From Okapia johnstoni (Eukaryota; Chordata; Mammalia; Artiodactyla; Giraffidae), in contig CM044311.1 of the NCBI GenBank assembly GCA_024291935.2, positions 26,478,001 through 26,542,000 of the forward strand: a stretch of 64,000 nucleotides of DNA. Reading direction: 5' to 3'. Of the stretch, positions 1 to 11,237 are shown in pieces. The notes under the pieces were generated by a model. That model made no database searches. It was given only the letters and a program-made list of their open reading frames with translations, and was not told the DNA's origin. Position numbers and translations under genes: made by a program. How positions within the stretch are numbered: the stretch's first letter is position 1; each line of letters starts with the position of its first letter.

Positions 1-960
1 GAAGATAGCCTGCCTGCTAGAGGAAAACAATCAGGATGTTTTGTCTCACAACCATTTCTGGGCAAAACTAATAAATTATGGTGTCTCACAGTGCATGATA
101 GACGATCAGTCAAATATAGTACTTTCTGACTTATGTTAACAACAGCAATAGCAAAAATAGAATGTCTGGTGAGCAGAAGTCTGAAGTTAGACACTGAAAT
201 GGAAAAATCACAGTGCCTCACCCAGCTTCCAGATTTAAGTCAGATCACACAGTCAGTACCCATTGATTGAAAAGAAGCCAGATTCCCCTGAGAAAAATAT
301 TTGCAATGGCAACACAGCAATTTCTTAGAGAAATTCTAATCTTTTTTCAGGTGGCTATAATTATTTGCCAACATAATGACTCTGGAAGTAGGGCAACATC
401 TAGATTCTGAGAATTGGGAATTTTTCAGAAAAAGATAGGAGATAACATTGATACCAGAGGACCCAAAATGCCATATGGTCTTCTGGATAAGATGGGGGCT
501 AATGGAGTTCAGACTATACACAGAACTCTGACTCAAGTCACTTTCTTCATGAATTCTATGGTCTATGTACCTACTCAAGGATATTTCTATGGCCACTTAG
601 TGTATATTTTATGGCTCTGAAATTTATTTCCCGACCTGTGAAATAAGAGCCATCATTGTAGAAAGGGTCTGGTGGATGCCTGTAATTTGTTTCCCCTTTC
701 CCAGCAAAAAGAGAAAATTAGAAGCAATGATACATCCCCAGAGGAACTGAATAAATTAGGGCCACCATGAAAGATTTAAAGAATTGTGGAGAGAGGAGTT
801 GGCAACATTGCATCTTCATTTAAGTTGCCTCTGTGGTCCCTGCAAACACAAATTGATCATGACAGATTAGGATGCAGCAACATAGAATTAAACAAATAAT
901 ACACTCAGTTCCTTTGTTGGATGTGGTATCTTTACTGAAAAATATAAACCCAGCTTCTAG
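1..960. other. Unique DNA, no gene or repeat recognised
   Basis: AT-rich single-copy-looking sequence. Two short overlapping open frames near 336-620 lie on opposite strands and show no domain or recognisable similarity. No splice or promoter pattern stands out. Confidence 0.5.
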
Positions 961-970
961 TACTTTATAT

Positions 971-1197
971 GTGTGTATGCTCAGTTGCTCAGTCATGTCT
1001 GATTGTTTGCAACCTCGTGGACTGTAGCCTGCCAGACTCCTCTGTCCATGGGATTCTCCAGTCAAGAATACTGGAGTATGTGTTGCCATTTCTTATTTCG
1101 AGGGATCTCCCTGACCCAGAGATTGCACCTGTGTCCCTTGCATCTCCTGCACTGGCAAGTAGATTCCTTACCATGGTGCCACCTGGGAAGCCCCAGG
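971..1197 (-). mobile_element. Bov-tA SINE
   Basis: On the + strand the BovA body (gctcagtcatgtctga) comes first and the tRNA-like head (gccacctgggaagccc) last, so the element reads on the - strand. It is near full length. An imperfect 9-bp TSD flanks it: actttatat at 962-970 and acttcatat at 1198-1206. Several substitutions suggest moderate age. Confidence 0.9.
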
Positions 1198-1206
1198 ACT
1201 TCATAT

Positions 1207-1762
1207 TATAGGTATTAATTAGGTGGATGTAATGTTTTTAACATCAATCAGTGGAGGAGTATATTCAGCTTGCTTTCACATAGAAAGGACAATTGTACAC
1301 ATTCACTTGACAGATCTTTTGCTTTTGCTCAGTCTTGCTTGTGTTGACGTTAGAACACGTTGCCTCTACCACAAGGCCTGAGAGTAGATGGATAAATGCT
1401 TCCCTGTTTCATTTCCTGGGAGATTAATGTAAAATGAGTTTTCTAACATTCCTCAGCAAATGCATTAGAATTGAATTTTAATCACCTATGTTTGTAGCCA
1501 ACTCAATAACATGTTCATATATTTGCTTTCCTTCCTTCCCTATTTCACTCATTGTTTTTCTCATTCCTGGAATCACTTCCCAAGTAAACTACATTTATTA
1601 AAGCCTTAGTCTGAAGCTCTGCTTTGGAGGAAAACAGACTAAATATTTCACTACAGGACTAAATAATAGATACCTTTATCTTGAGTTATTATATTCTCCT
1701 CATTTGAAAGAGAATTATTTTAGCATTTTTTCCCTCCTCTTTCCTTTTCCCCAGACACCTTG
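1207..1762. other. Unique DNA
   Basis: AT-rich, with pyrimidine-rich runs near 1520-1570 and 1730-1750. No repeat, gene or RNA recognised. Confidence 0.45.
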
Positions 1763-1763
1763 A

Positions 1764-1764
1764 G

Positions 1765-1816
<52 letters not shown>

Positions 1817-1850
1817 AATTATATATATAAATATATATAATAATTTCATC
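1764..1850. repeat. (TA)n microsatellite
   Basis: Alternating TA with a few interruptions, including an ACA near the start and AAATT breaks in the second half. The short open frame across it, rich in Tyr and Ile, is an artefact of the repeat. Confidence 0.95.
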
Positions 1851-1894
1851 CATTGATTTCCTGTAGCACATTAAGATATATTTATTCTTTATTT

Positions 1895-2022
1895 CTTCTT
1901 TCCTAGTAGCTCAGATGGTAAAGAATCCACCTGCAATGAGAGAGAACTGGGTTCAATCTCTGGAGAAGGTAATGGCCACCCACTCCAGTATTCTGGCCTG
2001 GAGAATTCCAAGGACTGTACAG
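1895..2022 (+). mobile_element. Bov-tA SINE, 3'-shortened
   Basis: tRNA-like head (cctagtagctcagatgg) followed by a body that stops inside the BovA part, after gagaattccaaggac. Flanking copies attctttattt at 1884-1894 and aatctttattt at 2023-2033 form an 11-bp TSD with one mismatch, so the short copy is a complete insertion rather than a later deletion. Confidence 0.88.
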
Positions 2023-2033
2023 AATCTTTATTT

Positions 2034-2423
2034 AAGGATTTTCTGAAATATCATGTCTTTAAGGATTTTCAAATGTAAAGAGTTTTTACTAACTTTTCAC
2101 TGTATAAAATGAAAACATGGTACTTAAAAAACGTCCTCCGCTCTCCATTGTCCTTCTTTTTACCTCTAGCTTTTTAAATCTAATCTTCATATCCAGTCAT
2201 TTTTTCCTCATGTTTTTCATTTCTATATTTTTTGATCTAATTTATAAGAAATTCTTCCTATTAGACTTAAGCCTTAGCTATGTAATTTTTGTGCTTAGCA
2301 ATTTAATTTTCAATCTGGAAAGTTTATTTTTAACATAAAAAAAAATCCAAGTTTTTTTAATAGTTTCTTTGTGTTACTGTTTGCTTAGGATACACATCCC
2401 CACTTCCTGAAGTTTATAGCACA
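2034..2423. other. T-rich unique DNA
   Basis: Long T and CT runs. A 73-codon hydrophobic frame at 2117-2338 follows from the T-richness (TTT and ATT codons) and is not taken as a gene. A direct repeat of taaggattttc occurs near 2033 and 2060. Confidence 0.4.
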
Positions 2424-2625
2424 TAGGATTGTCAGATTTAGCAAATAAAAATACAGGGCACAGAGTCAAACTCCAACTTGAGAAGAACAAAATATGACCT
2501 TTTGCATAAGGATATCCCATACAAATATTTGAGATTTACTTACATAAAAAACCCCTTACTCATTGCTCATCTGAAACTCAAATCTAGTGTTATATCAGTG
2601 TCCTATATTTTATCTGGAAACCCTA
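2424..2625. mobile_element. MER53-like palindromic DNA transposon
   Basis: The ends are inverted repeats of one another: a left end with gattgtcagatttagcaaat and a right end with attttatctggaaaccc. The middle is a degenerate palindrome around repeated CATACAAATATTTGAGA-like motifs. TA dinucleotides bound both ends, as expected for a mariner-type element. It matches the general plan of MER53, a short non-autonomous mammalian element; the name is from memory. Confidence 0.7.
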
Positions 2626-2687
2626 CTAGCAGAGTCCTTAGGACTCAGAAAATATTAATTTGGTCATTTAATAGAACCCAAAATAGA

Positions 2688-5097
2688 TAACTGGAATGCA
2701 AAAGTAGGAAGTCAGGAAACACCTGGTGTAACAGGCACATTTGGCCTTGGAGTACAGAATGAAGCAGGGCAAAGGCTAATAGAGTTTTGCCAAGAGAATG
2801 CACTGGTCATAGCAAACATCCTCTTCCAACAACACATGAGAAGACTCTACACATGGACTTCACCAGATGGTCAACACTGAAAACAGATTGATCATATTCT
2901 TTGCAGCCAAAGATGGAGAAGCTCTAAACAGTCAGCAAAAATAAGACTGGGAGCAGACTGTGGCTTATATCATGAACTCCTTATTGACAAATTCAGACTT
3001 ATATTGAAGAAAGTAGGGAAAACACTAAACCATTCAGGTATGACCTAAATCAAATCCCTTATGATTATACAGTGGAAGTGACAAATAGATTTAAGGGACT
3101 AGATCTAATAGAGTGCCTGATGAACTATGGATGGAGGTTCGTGACATTGTATAGAAGACAGTGATCAAGACCATCCCCAAGAAAAAGAAATGCAAAAAAG
3201 CAAAATGATGTCTAAGGAGGTCTTACAAATAGCTGGGAAAAGAAAAGAAGTGAAAAGCAAAGGAGAAAAGGAAACATATTCCCATCTGAATGCAGAGTTC
3301 CAAAGAATAGCAAAGAGAGATAAGAAAGCCTTCCTCAGCGATCAATGCAAAGAAATAGAGGAAAACAACAGAATGGGAAAGACTAGAGATCTCTTCAAGA
3401 AAATTAGAGATAGCAAGGGAACATTTGAAGCAAAGATGGGCTCGATAAAGGACAGAAATGGTATGGACCTAAGAGAAGCAGAAGATATTAAGAAGAGGTG
3501 GCAACAATACACAGAAGAACTGTACAAAAAAGATCTTCACAACCCAGATAATCACGAAGGTGTGATCATTCACCTAGCGCCAGACATGCTGGAATGTGAA
3601 GTCAAGTGGGTCTTAGAAAGCATCACTGCAAACAAAGCTAGTGGAGGGGATGGGATTCCAGTTGAGCTATTTCAAATCCTGAAAGATGATGCTGTGAAAG
3701 TGCTATACTCAATATGCCAGCAAATTTGGAAAACTCAGCAGTGGCCACAGGACTGGAAAAGGTCAGTTTTCGTTCCAATCCCAAAGAAAGGCAACGCCAA
3801 AGAATGCTCAAACTACCACACAATTGCTCTCATCTCACACATGGTAAAGTAATGCTCAAAATTCTCCAAGCCAGGCTTCAGCAATATGTGAACCGTGAAC
3901 TTCCAGATGTTCAAGCTGGATTTAGAAAAGGCAGAGGAACCAGAGATCAAATTGCCAACATCTGCTGGATCATCAAAAAGTCAAGAGAATTTCAGAAAAA
4001 CACCTATTTCTGTTTTATCGACTATGCAAAAGGCTTTAACTGTGTGTATCACAATAAACTGTGGAAAATTCTGAGAGAGATGGAAATACCAGACCATCTG
4101 ACCTGTCTCTTGAGAATCCTGTATGCAGGTCAGGAAGCAACAGTTAGAACTGGACATGGGACAACAGACTGGTTCCAAATAAGAAAAGGAGTACGTCAAG
4201 GCTGTATATTGTCACCCTGCTTATTTAACTTATATGCAGAGTATATCATGAGAAACTCTGGGCTGGAAGAAGCACAAGCTGGAATCAAGTTTGCTGGGAG
4301 AAATATCAATAACATCAGATATGCAGATGACACCACCCTTTTGGCAGAAAGTGAAGAAGAACTAAAGAGCCTCTTGATGAAAGTGAACGAGGAGAGTGAA
4401 AAAGTTGGCTTAAATCTCAACATTCAGAAAACTAAGATCATGGCATCTGGTCCCATCACTTCACGGCACGTAGATGGGGGAACATTGTCAGACTTTATTT
4501 TTTTTTGGCTCCAAGATCACTGCAGGTGGTGATTTCAGCCATGAAATTAAAAGACACTTTCTCCTTGGAAGGAAAGTTATGACCAACCTAGCTAGCATAT
4601 TTAAAAGCAGAGCCATTACTTTGCCAACAAAAGTCCATCTAGTCAAGGCTATGGTTTTTCCAGTAGTCATGTATGAATGTGAGAGTTGGACGGTGAAGAA
4701 AGCTGAGCACAGAAGAACTGATGCTTTTGAACTGTGGTGTTGGAGAACACTCTTGAGAGTCCCTTGGACTGCAAGAAGGTCCAACCAGTCCATCCTAAAG
4801 GAGATCAGTCCTGGATGTTCCTTGTAAGGTTGATGTTGAAGCTGAAACTCCAATACTTTGGTCACCTCATGCGAAGAGTTGACTCATTGGAAAAGACCCT
4901 GATGCTGGGAAGGATTGGGGGCAGGAGGAGAAGGGGATGACAGAGGATGAGATGGCTGGATGACATCACCAACTCGATGGACATGAGTTTGGGTGGACTC
5001 CAGGAGTTGGTGATGGACAGGGAGGTCTGGTGTGCTGCGATTCATGGGGTCGCAAAGTCGGACATGACTGAGCGACTGAACTGAACTGAGCTGAACT
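2688..5097 (+). mobile_element. BovB (RTE) LINE, 5'-truncated, longest copy in the window
   Basis: The element begins inside the APE-type endonuclease part of ORF2, at aactggaatgcaaaagtagg (N-W-N-A-K-V-G), runs through the reverse transcriptase and C-terminal region, and ends in the typical short TGAAC-type tandem tail instead of poly(A). BovB elements mobilise by target-primed reverse transcription in the nucleus and are thought to supply the machinery for ruminant SINEs that share their 3' tail. No clean TSD was found. Frameshifts and stops make it incapable of coding for full ORF2. Confidence 0.95.
3190..4940 (+). pseudogene. BovB ORF2 remnant: linker, reverse transcriptase and C-terminal region
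   Basis: Open pieces tile the ORF2 product in order: a linker and RT start (3190-3852), the RT palm (3714-4532), a thumb-like part (4474-4827) and a C-terminal part (4734-4940). In the palm piece I see the motif A region around FIDYAKGFN, motif B VRQGC at about 4190-4204, and an intact YADD catalytic box at 4320-4331. Breaks visible: one base lost near 3838-3842, just after the ALISH motif; an extra T in the T-run at about 4495-4507; a GAA-to-TAA nonsense change at 4825 with one base lost close by. The endonuclease part upstream (2688-3189) also carries several stops. The product would be an endonuclease-RT protein in an active copy; here it is dead. Confidence 0.93.
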
Positions 5098-5490
5098 ATT
5101 TTCAATTTCTCTGACCTCCTTGTTTTCTTATTCTTTTATGCCTCCCGCAGTGTCTCTTTATGATTTCAACAGTCATTTGACTTATTTGAGGATAATCACT
5201 AGATTTTAAATGAAACCATTTTCTCTTCTTGAGTTATCGCTTCTTTTATTTAGGATCAGTTTGGTTTGTTATTCTTTCATCACTTCCTTGCTTCTGAATC
5301 CCTTTAAATGTTTAGTGATCCTTCTTTGACTGTTTAATAATCATGCCTGAAGGGCCATCTTCATCGGTATTGGTAGTTGTGTTGCTTTTCTAATTCTCCT
5401 TTTGTTGCCAGTTTTGTGTGGTTCAGTTTTCCTAAAATGCCCTTCCTTCGGAGCATATTGACAAAGACCTGACACTTCACACACTTTTTT
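5098..5490. other. Spacer between opposed BovB copies
   Basis: T-rich sequence with no recognised repeat or gene. It separates the + strand BovB tail from a - strand BovB tail, so it would form the loop of a large hairpin. Confidence 0.4.
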
Positions 5491-5801
5491 GTTGTTCAGT
5501 CACTCAGTTGTGTTCGACTCTTTGCAAACCCATGGACTGCAGCATGCCAGGCTCCCCTGTCCTTCACCATCTCCTGGAACTTGCTCATACTCATGTCCTT
5601 TGAGTCAGAGATGTCATCCAGACATCTCGTCCTCTGTCATCCCCTTCTCCTCCTGCCTTCAATCTTTCCCAGCATCAGGGTCTTTTCTAACGAGTTGGCT
5701 CTTTGAATCAGGTGGCCAAAGTATTGGAGCTTCGCTTCAGCATCAGTCCTTGCAATGAATATTTAGGATAGATTTCCTCTAGGATTGACTGGTTTGATCT
5801 A
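5491..5801 (-). mobile_element. BovB 3' fragment
   Basis: Reverse complement of the last roughly 310 bp of BovB: the tail (gttcagtcactcag), then the region antisense to the ORF2 C-terminus, ending at ggattgactggtttgatc. It is severely 5'-truncated and divergent. Confidence 0.9.
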
Positions 5802-5874
5802 TTGCATCACTTACCAAGATACTTGAAGACAAGCAAGTTTCAAGTTTCAAGCAGAAGAAGATACATGTAGTGTT

Positions 5875-6149
5875 GTGCTGCTGCTGCTAAGTCGCTTCAG
5901 TCGTGTCCAACTCTGTGTGACCCCTTAGATGGCAGCCCACCAGGCTCCGCCATCCCTGGGATTCTCCAGGCAAGAATACTGGAGTGGGTTGCCATTTCCT
6001 TCTCCAATGCATGAGAGTGAAAGGTGAGAGTGAAGTCGCTCAGTCGTGTCCGACTAGTAGTGACCCCATGGACTGCAGCCTACCAGGCTCCTCTGTCCAT
6101 GGGATTCTCCAGGCAAGAGTACTGGAGTGGGGTGCCATTGCCTTTTCTG
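5875..6149 (-). mobile_element. Bov-A2 SINE (BovA dimer)
   Basis: Two BovA monomers in tandem, joined by a gagagtgaaaggtgagagtg-type linker, with a ctgctgctgct run at the outer end. There is no tRNA head, which distinguishes it from Bov-tA. A perfect 9-bp TSD tgtagtgtt occurs at 5866-5874 and 6150-6158. This is the only full Bov-A2 dimer recognised here. Confidence 0.92.
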
Positions 6150-6211
6150 TGTAGTGTTATACTGATCAATAAATTTGAGTAAACAGTACATTATACTGTT
6201 AGAAAATGTAA

Positions 6212-6965
6212 TTCAGTTCAGTTCAGTTCAGTTGCTCAGTCATGTTCGACTCTTTGGGACCCCATGGACTGCAACACACCAGGCTTCCCTGTCCATCACC
6301 AACTTCTGGAGGTTACTCAAACTCACCACTATTGAGTCGGTGATGCCATCCAACCATCTCATCCTCTGTCGTCCCCTTCTCTTCCTGCCTTCAATCTTTC
6401 CCAGCATCAGGGTCTTTTCAAATGAGTCAGTTCTTTGCATCAGGTGGCCAAAGTATTGGAGTTTTAGCTTCAGCTTCAGTCCTTCCAATGAATATTCAGG
6501 ACTGATTTCCTATAGGATTGACTGGTTGGATCTCCTTGAAGTCCAAGGGACTCTCAAGAGTCTTCTCCAACACCACAGTTCAAAAGCAGCAATTCTTCAG
6601 CACTCAGTTTTCTTGATAGTCCAACTCTCCATCCATACATGACTACTGGATATACCATAGCTTTTAATAGATGGACCTTTGTCAGCACAGTAATGTCTCT
6701 ACTTTTTAATATATTGTCTAGGTTGGTCATAGCTTTTCTTCCAAGGAGCAAGCATCTTTTAATTTCATGGCTGCAGTTACCATCTGCAGTGATTTTGGAG
6801 CCTCCAAAAATAAAGTCTCTCACTCTTTCCATTGTTTCCCTATCTATTTGCCATAAAGTGATGGAGCCAGATGCCATGATCGTAGGTTTCTGAATGCTGA
6901 GTTGTAAGCCAACTTTTTCACTCTACTCTTCCACTTTCATCAAGAGGTTCTTTAGTTCTTCACTT
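6212..6965 (-). mobile_element. BovB LINE, 5'-truncated
   Basis: Begins with four cagtt-type tail units and runs antisense through the ORF2 C-terminal half. It stops at ttctttagttcttcac, just short of the YADD box. Open remnants read on the - strand at 6554-6877 and 6240-6488, in different frames. No clear TSD. Confidence 0.93.
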
Positions 6966-7532
6966 AATTAATCAACTGGAAATTCATTTTGGGTTTGGGT
7001 GGACTTGCAGTTAAATATATAGATATTGAAATTTGCTGTTTTTAATTAGAAAATCAACTTGTGAGAAATTCATTGGTATTCCAGTGAACTTTAATGTCAG
7101 TGTTTACATAGTCAGGATCTTAGATACCTATTGCCTTTTGACCTACAAATAAAAAGAACCAAGAAACAGACATGTATGTGTATTTTCTGTCTGTAGATTT
7201 GTTTTGGAAATCATGGTTAGGGAACTGAATGAATCAGAGTCATATTTTTATATCATTGCCCATGTTTCTGTACTCTATCTGCTTGGCCACACACTAAAAT
7301 GAAAAAACTGATATCCTAACAAAGCACTAATTTCAAACAATTTTAAAAACTATCAAAGTGAAACAACTATACCACATAAAGATATCAAATATATATATTT
7401 CCAGAAGCTTTTATTACTTTTAATAATTTTTTCCTTCTTATCCAAAAGTTATATTTCTTGAGTGAATATTTCTATGCTAATACAATGTAATTGTAAAAAA
7501 AATAGGCAACTTACTGTTCAGTAAAATGTATG
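6966..7532. other. Unique AT-rich DNA
   Basis: No gene or recognised repeat. AT-rich, with short runs of A and T. Confidence 0.45.
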
Positions 7533-7543
7533 CACCCTTTTGG

Positions 7544-7767
7544 GGCTTCCCTAGGTGGCAAGGTAGTAAAGAATCCAGCTGCCAAAGTAGGAGACACATG
7601 AGACATGGGTTCAACCCCTGGGTGGGGAAGATCCCTTGGAAGAGGAAATGGCAACCCACTCCAGGATTCTTGCCTGGGAAATCCCATGGACAGAAGAGTC
7701 ACAAAGTCTACAGACCGTAGAGTCACAGAGTTGGACATGATTGAGGACACACACACAAACACACACC
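7544..7767 (+). mobile_element. Bov-tA SINE with CA-rich tail
   Basis: Head at gcttccctaggtgg, then the BovA body, then a CA-rich tail (gacacacacacaaacacaca) that replaces poly(A). TSD caccctttt at 7533-7541 and caccctttc at 7768-7776 with one mismatch. Confidence 0.9.
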
Positions 7768-7778
7768 CACCCTTTCGG

Positions 7779-8143
7779 GATGTAGAGTGAAGGCTATTCC
7801 TAGCTGAATAAACAGTCAGTTCCTAACTGTATTTCCTTGTCCCCATTGAATCAAATGATAAAAATAATTTTATAGTATAAAAGTTTATTACTTTAAAAAG
7901 AAAGCATACTAATCATATGTAAATATAAAAACATTTTCAGAGTAAGTATTATTTTTGCTAACATTTTGATCTGTGTTGACAGATTTCTGGGTATTATAGA
8001 TTTCTTCTACTGAAATGTGAGTTGTAAAAGGGAAAAATATGTTGTAATGTATTTGGTCTTAGTAAGTATGACAGTTTTTTTCCTTATCTTTCAATAACAT
8101 TGAATTGATTTTGAGGACCATCAAGTAAATACTATAAACAGAC
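7779..8143. other. Unique AT-rich DNA
   Basis: No gene, RNA or recognised repeat; A- and T-runs only. Confidence 0.45.
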
Positions 8144-8203
8144 TGTTATGGGCCAAATTCTGTCTCCCAAAATGCCTATATCAAACCCTTCATGATGGGA
8201 TTG

Positions 8204-8406
8204 CGGTTGTTGTTTAGTTGCTGGGTTGCATCACCTCTTTAGTGACTCCATGGATTGTAGCCTGCCAGGCTCCTCTGTCCCTGGGATTCCATGGACAAGA
8301 ATACTGAAAAGGGTTGCCATTTCCTTCTCCAGGGCACCTTCCTGATCCAGGGATTGAATTTGCATTGGCAAGTGGATTCTTTACCACCCAGCCACCAGGG
8401 AAGCCC
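8204..8406 (-). mobile_element. Bov-tA SINE nested in the MaLR LTR
   Basis: BovA body then tRNA head (gccaccagggaagccc) on the + strand, so the element is on the - strand. The LTR sequence tcatgatggg is duplicated on both sides (8190-8199 and 8407-8416). Confidence 0.9.
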
Positions 8407-8427
8407 TCATGATGGGGTTATCAGACC

Positions 8428-9378
8428 TGGAACAACACACTGGTTCTGAATTGGGAAAGGAGTACATCAAGTTTGTATATTGTCACCCTGCTTATTTAGC
8501 TTATATAAAGAGTACATCATGCAAAATGCTGGGGTGGATGAAGCACAAGCTGGAATCAAGATTGCCAGGAGAAATGTCAATAACCTCAGATACGCCAATG
8601 ATACCACCCTTACAGCAGAAAGTGAAGAGGAACTAAAGAGCCTCTTGATGAAAGTGAAAGACGAGAGTGAAAGAGTTGGCTTAAAACTCAACATTCAAAA
8701 ACAAAGATCATGGCATCTGGTCCCATCACTTCATGGCAAATAGATTGGGAAACAATGGAGAGAGTCAGAGACTTTATTTTTTGGGGCTCCAAAAGCACTG
8801 CAGACGGTGACTGCAGCTATGAAATTAAAAGATGCTTGCTCCTTGGAAGCATAACAATGACAAACCTAGACAGCATATTAAAAAGCAGAGACACTACTTC
8901 GCCGACAAAGGTCTGTCTAGTCAAAGCTGTGGTATTTCCAGTAGTCATGTATGGATGTTAGAGTTGGATTATAAAGAAAGCTGAGTGCCGAAGAATTGCT
9001 GCTTTTGAACTGTGGTGTTGGAGAAGACTCTTGAGAGTCACTTGGACTGCAAGGAGATCCAACCAGTCAATCCTAAAGGAAATCAATCCTGAACATTCAT
9101 TGGAAGGACTGATGCTGAAGCTGAAACTCCAATACTTTGGTGACCTGATATGAAGAACTGACTCACTGGAAAAGACCCTGATTCTGGGAAAGATTGAGGG
9201 CAGGAGGAGAAGGGGACGACAGAGGATGAGATGGTTGGATGGCATCACTGATTCAATGGACATTAGTTTGAGTCAGCTCCGGGAGTTCGTGATGGACATG
9301 GAGGGCTAGCATGCTGCAGTCCATGGAGTCTCAAAGAGTCAGACATGACTGAGGGACTGAACTGAACTGAACTGAAAG
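8428..9378 (+). mobile_element. BovB LINE nested in the MaLR LTR
   Basis: 5'-truncated within the RT domain (starts near ggaacaacacactgg) and ends with three TGAAC-type tail units. The RT catalytic box reads Y-A-N-D at 8591-8602: the first of the two catalytic aspartates is Asn. Further stops follow. Remnant frames lie at 8480-8743 and 8710-8961. Confidence 0.93.
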
Positions 9379-9590
9379 GAGGAAGAGACATCAAAACTCT
9401 CACCACCACATACGAATACTTTTTGGCTCCATAACCCTGGAAGAGGGTCCTCACCACAAGTTGAATCTGCTGGCATCTGATCTTAGAGTTCCCAGGCTTT
9501 AAAGAACTATGAGAAAGAAGTATCTGTTGTTGAAGCCCTCCAGTTTACAATGTTTTGTTATAGCAGTCTGTCATGGAGTAGACTGGGTCA

Positions 9591-10104
9591 TAGATCTAAC
9601 ATTTCCTTCTTTTTCTTTTGTCTCATTTTTCTAAAATCTTGGTCAGAATATTGTAAATAGTTGTTTTTACAATTTACCCTGAAGTAAAATGGAAGAAAAA
9701 TAAGCTGGAAAAAGAGCTTATTATGTAATTGTGTGAAGTATCATAGACTGTAAATAGCATAGAACCTTTTCAAGTTCCAGTAAAAAAAAAAAAGTGATTC
9801 ATATAATTTTCTGAGTGTGTGTGTAGTGTGTATGCATCTGCTTGTTTAGAGACAGGCAATTATATCAGGTGGGTTGTAATAGTAAGAAAGGAACAAAAGA
9901 ACCCTATTTAGAAATTATGCTCTGAATTCATCAATTGTCATATCCTGTATTCTCCTACTGTCTTTGAGGATAAACCAAAGTTTTAAAATACTCTCACTCA
10001 AGCAATGATTTTTTTGTGTCTCCTCAATCATGCAAAAAATTAGTATGAAAGAAACAAAAGTCTACTCTTTCTGTGTTGGATAGTTATATCCTTTTGATTC
10101 TATT
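9591..10104. other. Unique DNA
   Basis: An A12 run near 9781 and a short GT-rich stretch near 9815-9835. No gene or recognised repeat. Confidence 0.4.
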
Positions 10105-10228
10105 ATTGTTGTTGTTCAGTGGCTAAGTCATGTCCAACTTTTTTGAGGCCCCGTGGACTGTCGCCCACCAGGTGCCTCTCTTCATGGGATTTCCCAGGCA
10201 AGAATACTGGAGTGGGTTGCCATTTCCT
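10105..10228 (-). mobile_element. BovA SINE fragment
   Basis: Only the BovA body is present (gttgttcagtggctaagtca to gttgccatttcctt); the tRNA head is absent. Many substitutions. Confidence 0.85.
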
Positions 10229-11237
10229 TAAAACCCTGGCACTAATGGAGAACCACTATAGCACTTCTACAAATAGAGACCTGTAGATATTTTACCAATA
10301 CCACTGTTGGGAAGCTTCTGAAACAAGAGGTGCAGAGAGAACTGAAGACAGCAGCCAAGTTAGCAGGTTATTTTGTACAATTATTTACTGAATAATGTCA
10401 ATATTTATAAAGAAGATATAAAAGTATGTTATAAAGTAGTTAAATTTGGTGTATACAATAACCAGAAATACTTAGCCTTCAGTCCCCTGCCCTGTGGTTT
10501 AGGTTTTCTGAAAGAGGAAGCAGAATGGAGAGGGAAGAACAGATTGCTTTGAACAGAAAATCTTCTGAAAATAAGTTTAAATATGTGGTGAATCTAATTT
10601 TCAACATGATGGGTTTGCAGTTCATGACACATCTAGATGTGGAGTTTTTAGCTTTCTGGTTTCAAAATGTCAGTTAAGCATTTGAATAATAAGTCTGGAA
10701 ATTAAGTGGAAGAAAATTCCAGCCATGTAGCATCCATTATTTTTGATTAAATTTTACTTTAGCATGGTATGGCAGAACTTCTGCATATGGATTTTTGTTC
10801 ACCCTGAGCTTGTACTCCACACTCCCAGGGCCAATTGCTGATTGAATCTGAAAACATGAGTTTTATTGGTCCCATAGACATTGGTAGATGTCCCTCTGTA
10901 ATGCCCCCAGCTCATCAGGCAAATTCTAAAATAATAGTACTGTCTACTGCTACTAAACTAAGACTTTGAGATGATTTTTTTCCCTTGAAATCGGATATGA
11001 GGTAGTTTTTTCATTGGTATACGTTTTATCTTTTTCTTACTTCTCAGAACTCTTTAAAGTTAGCTGGTATATGTAGATCTATCGACAAATAGAAGAAAGA
11101 GAAGGTATATAGAGTCTTTAAATTATGATTTTTAAATTTTATTTTTACCCCTAATTTCCTGATAATAAGATTGTATTTTCTCTTATGAAAATGTAACAGG
11201 TATCAGTCGACTGTAGTATTTCAAGATTATTTCATAA
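10229..11237. other. Unique DNA, about 1 kb
   Basis: No repeat or gene recognised. Base composition is mixed and no long open frame is present. Confidence 0.45.

Larger units (their letters stand above)
8144..9590 (+). mobile_element. ERVL-MaLR (MLT1/MST-like) solo LTR, split by two insertions
   Basis: Left part starts TGTTATGGGCC and continues with gtctcccaaaatgcc. Right part has ggaagagggtcctcacc, a stretch resembling the MaLR sequence near its poly(A) signal (gaactatgagaaagaag), then tttgttatagcagtctg near the end. These blocks match the order of MaLR LTRs. A central block is missing. A SINE and a BovB sit inside. It contains no retroviral genes. Confidence 0.75.
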
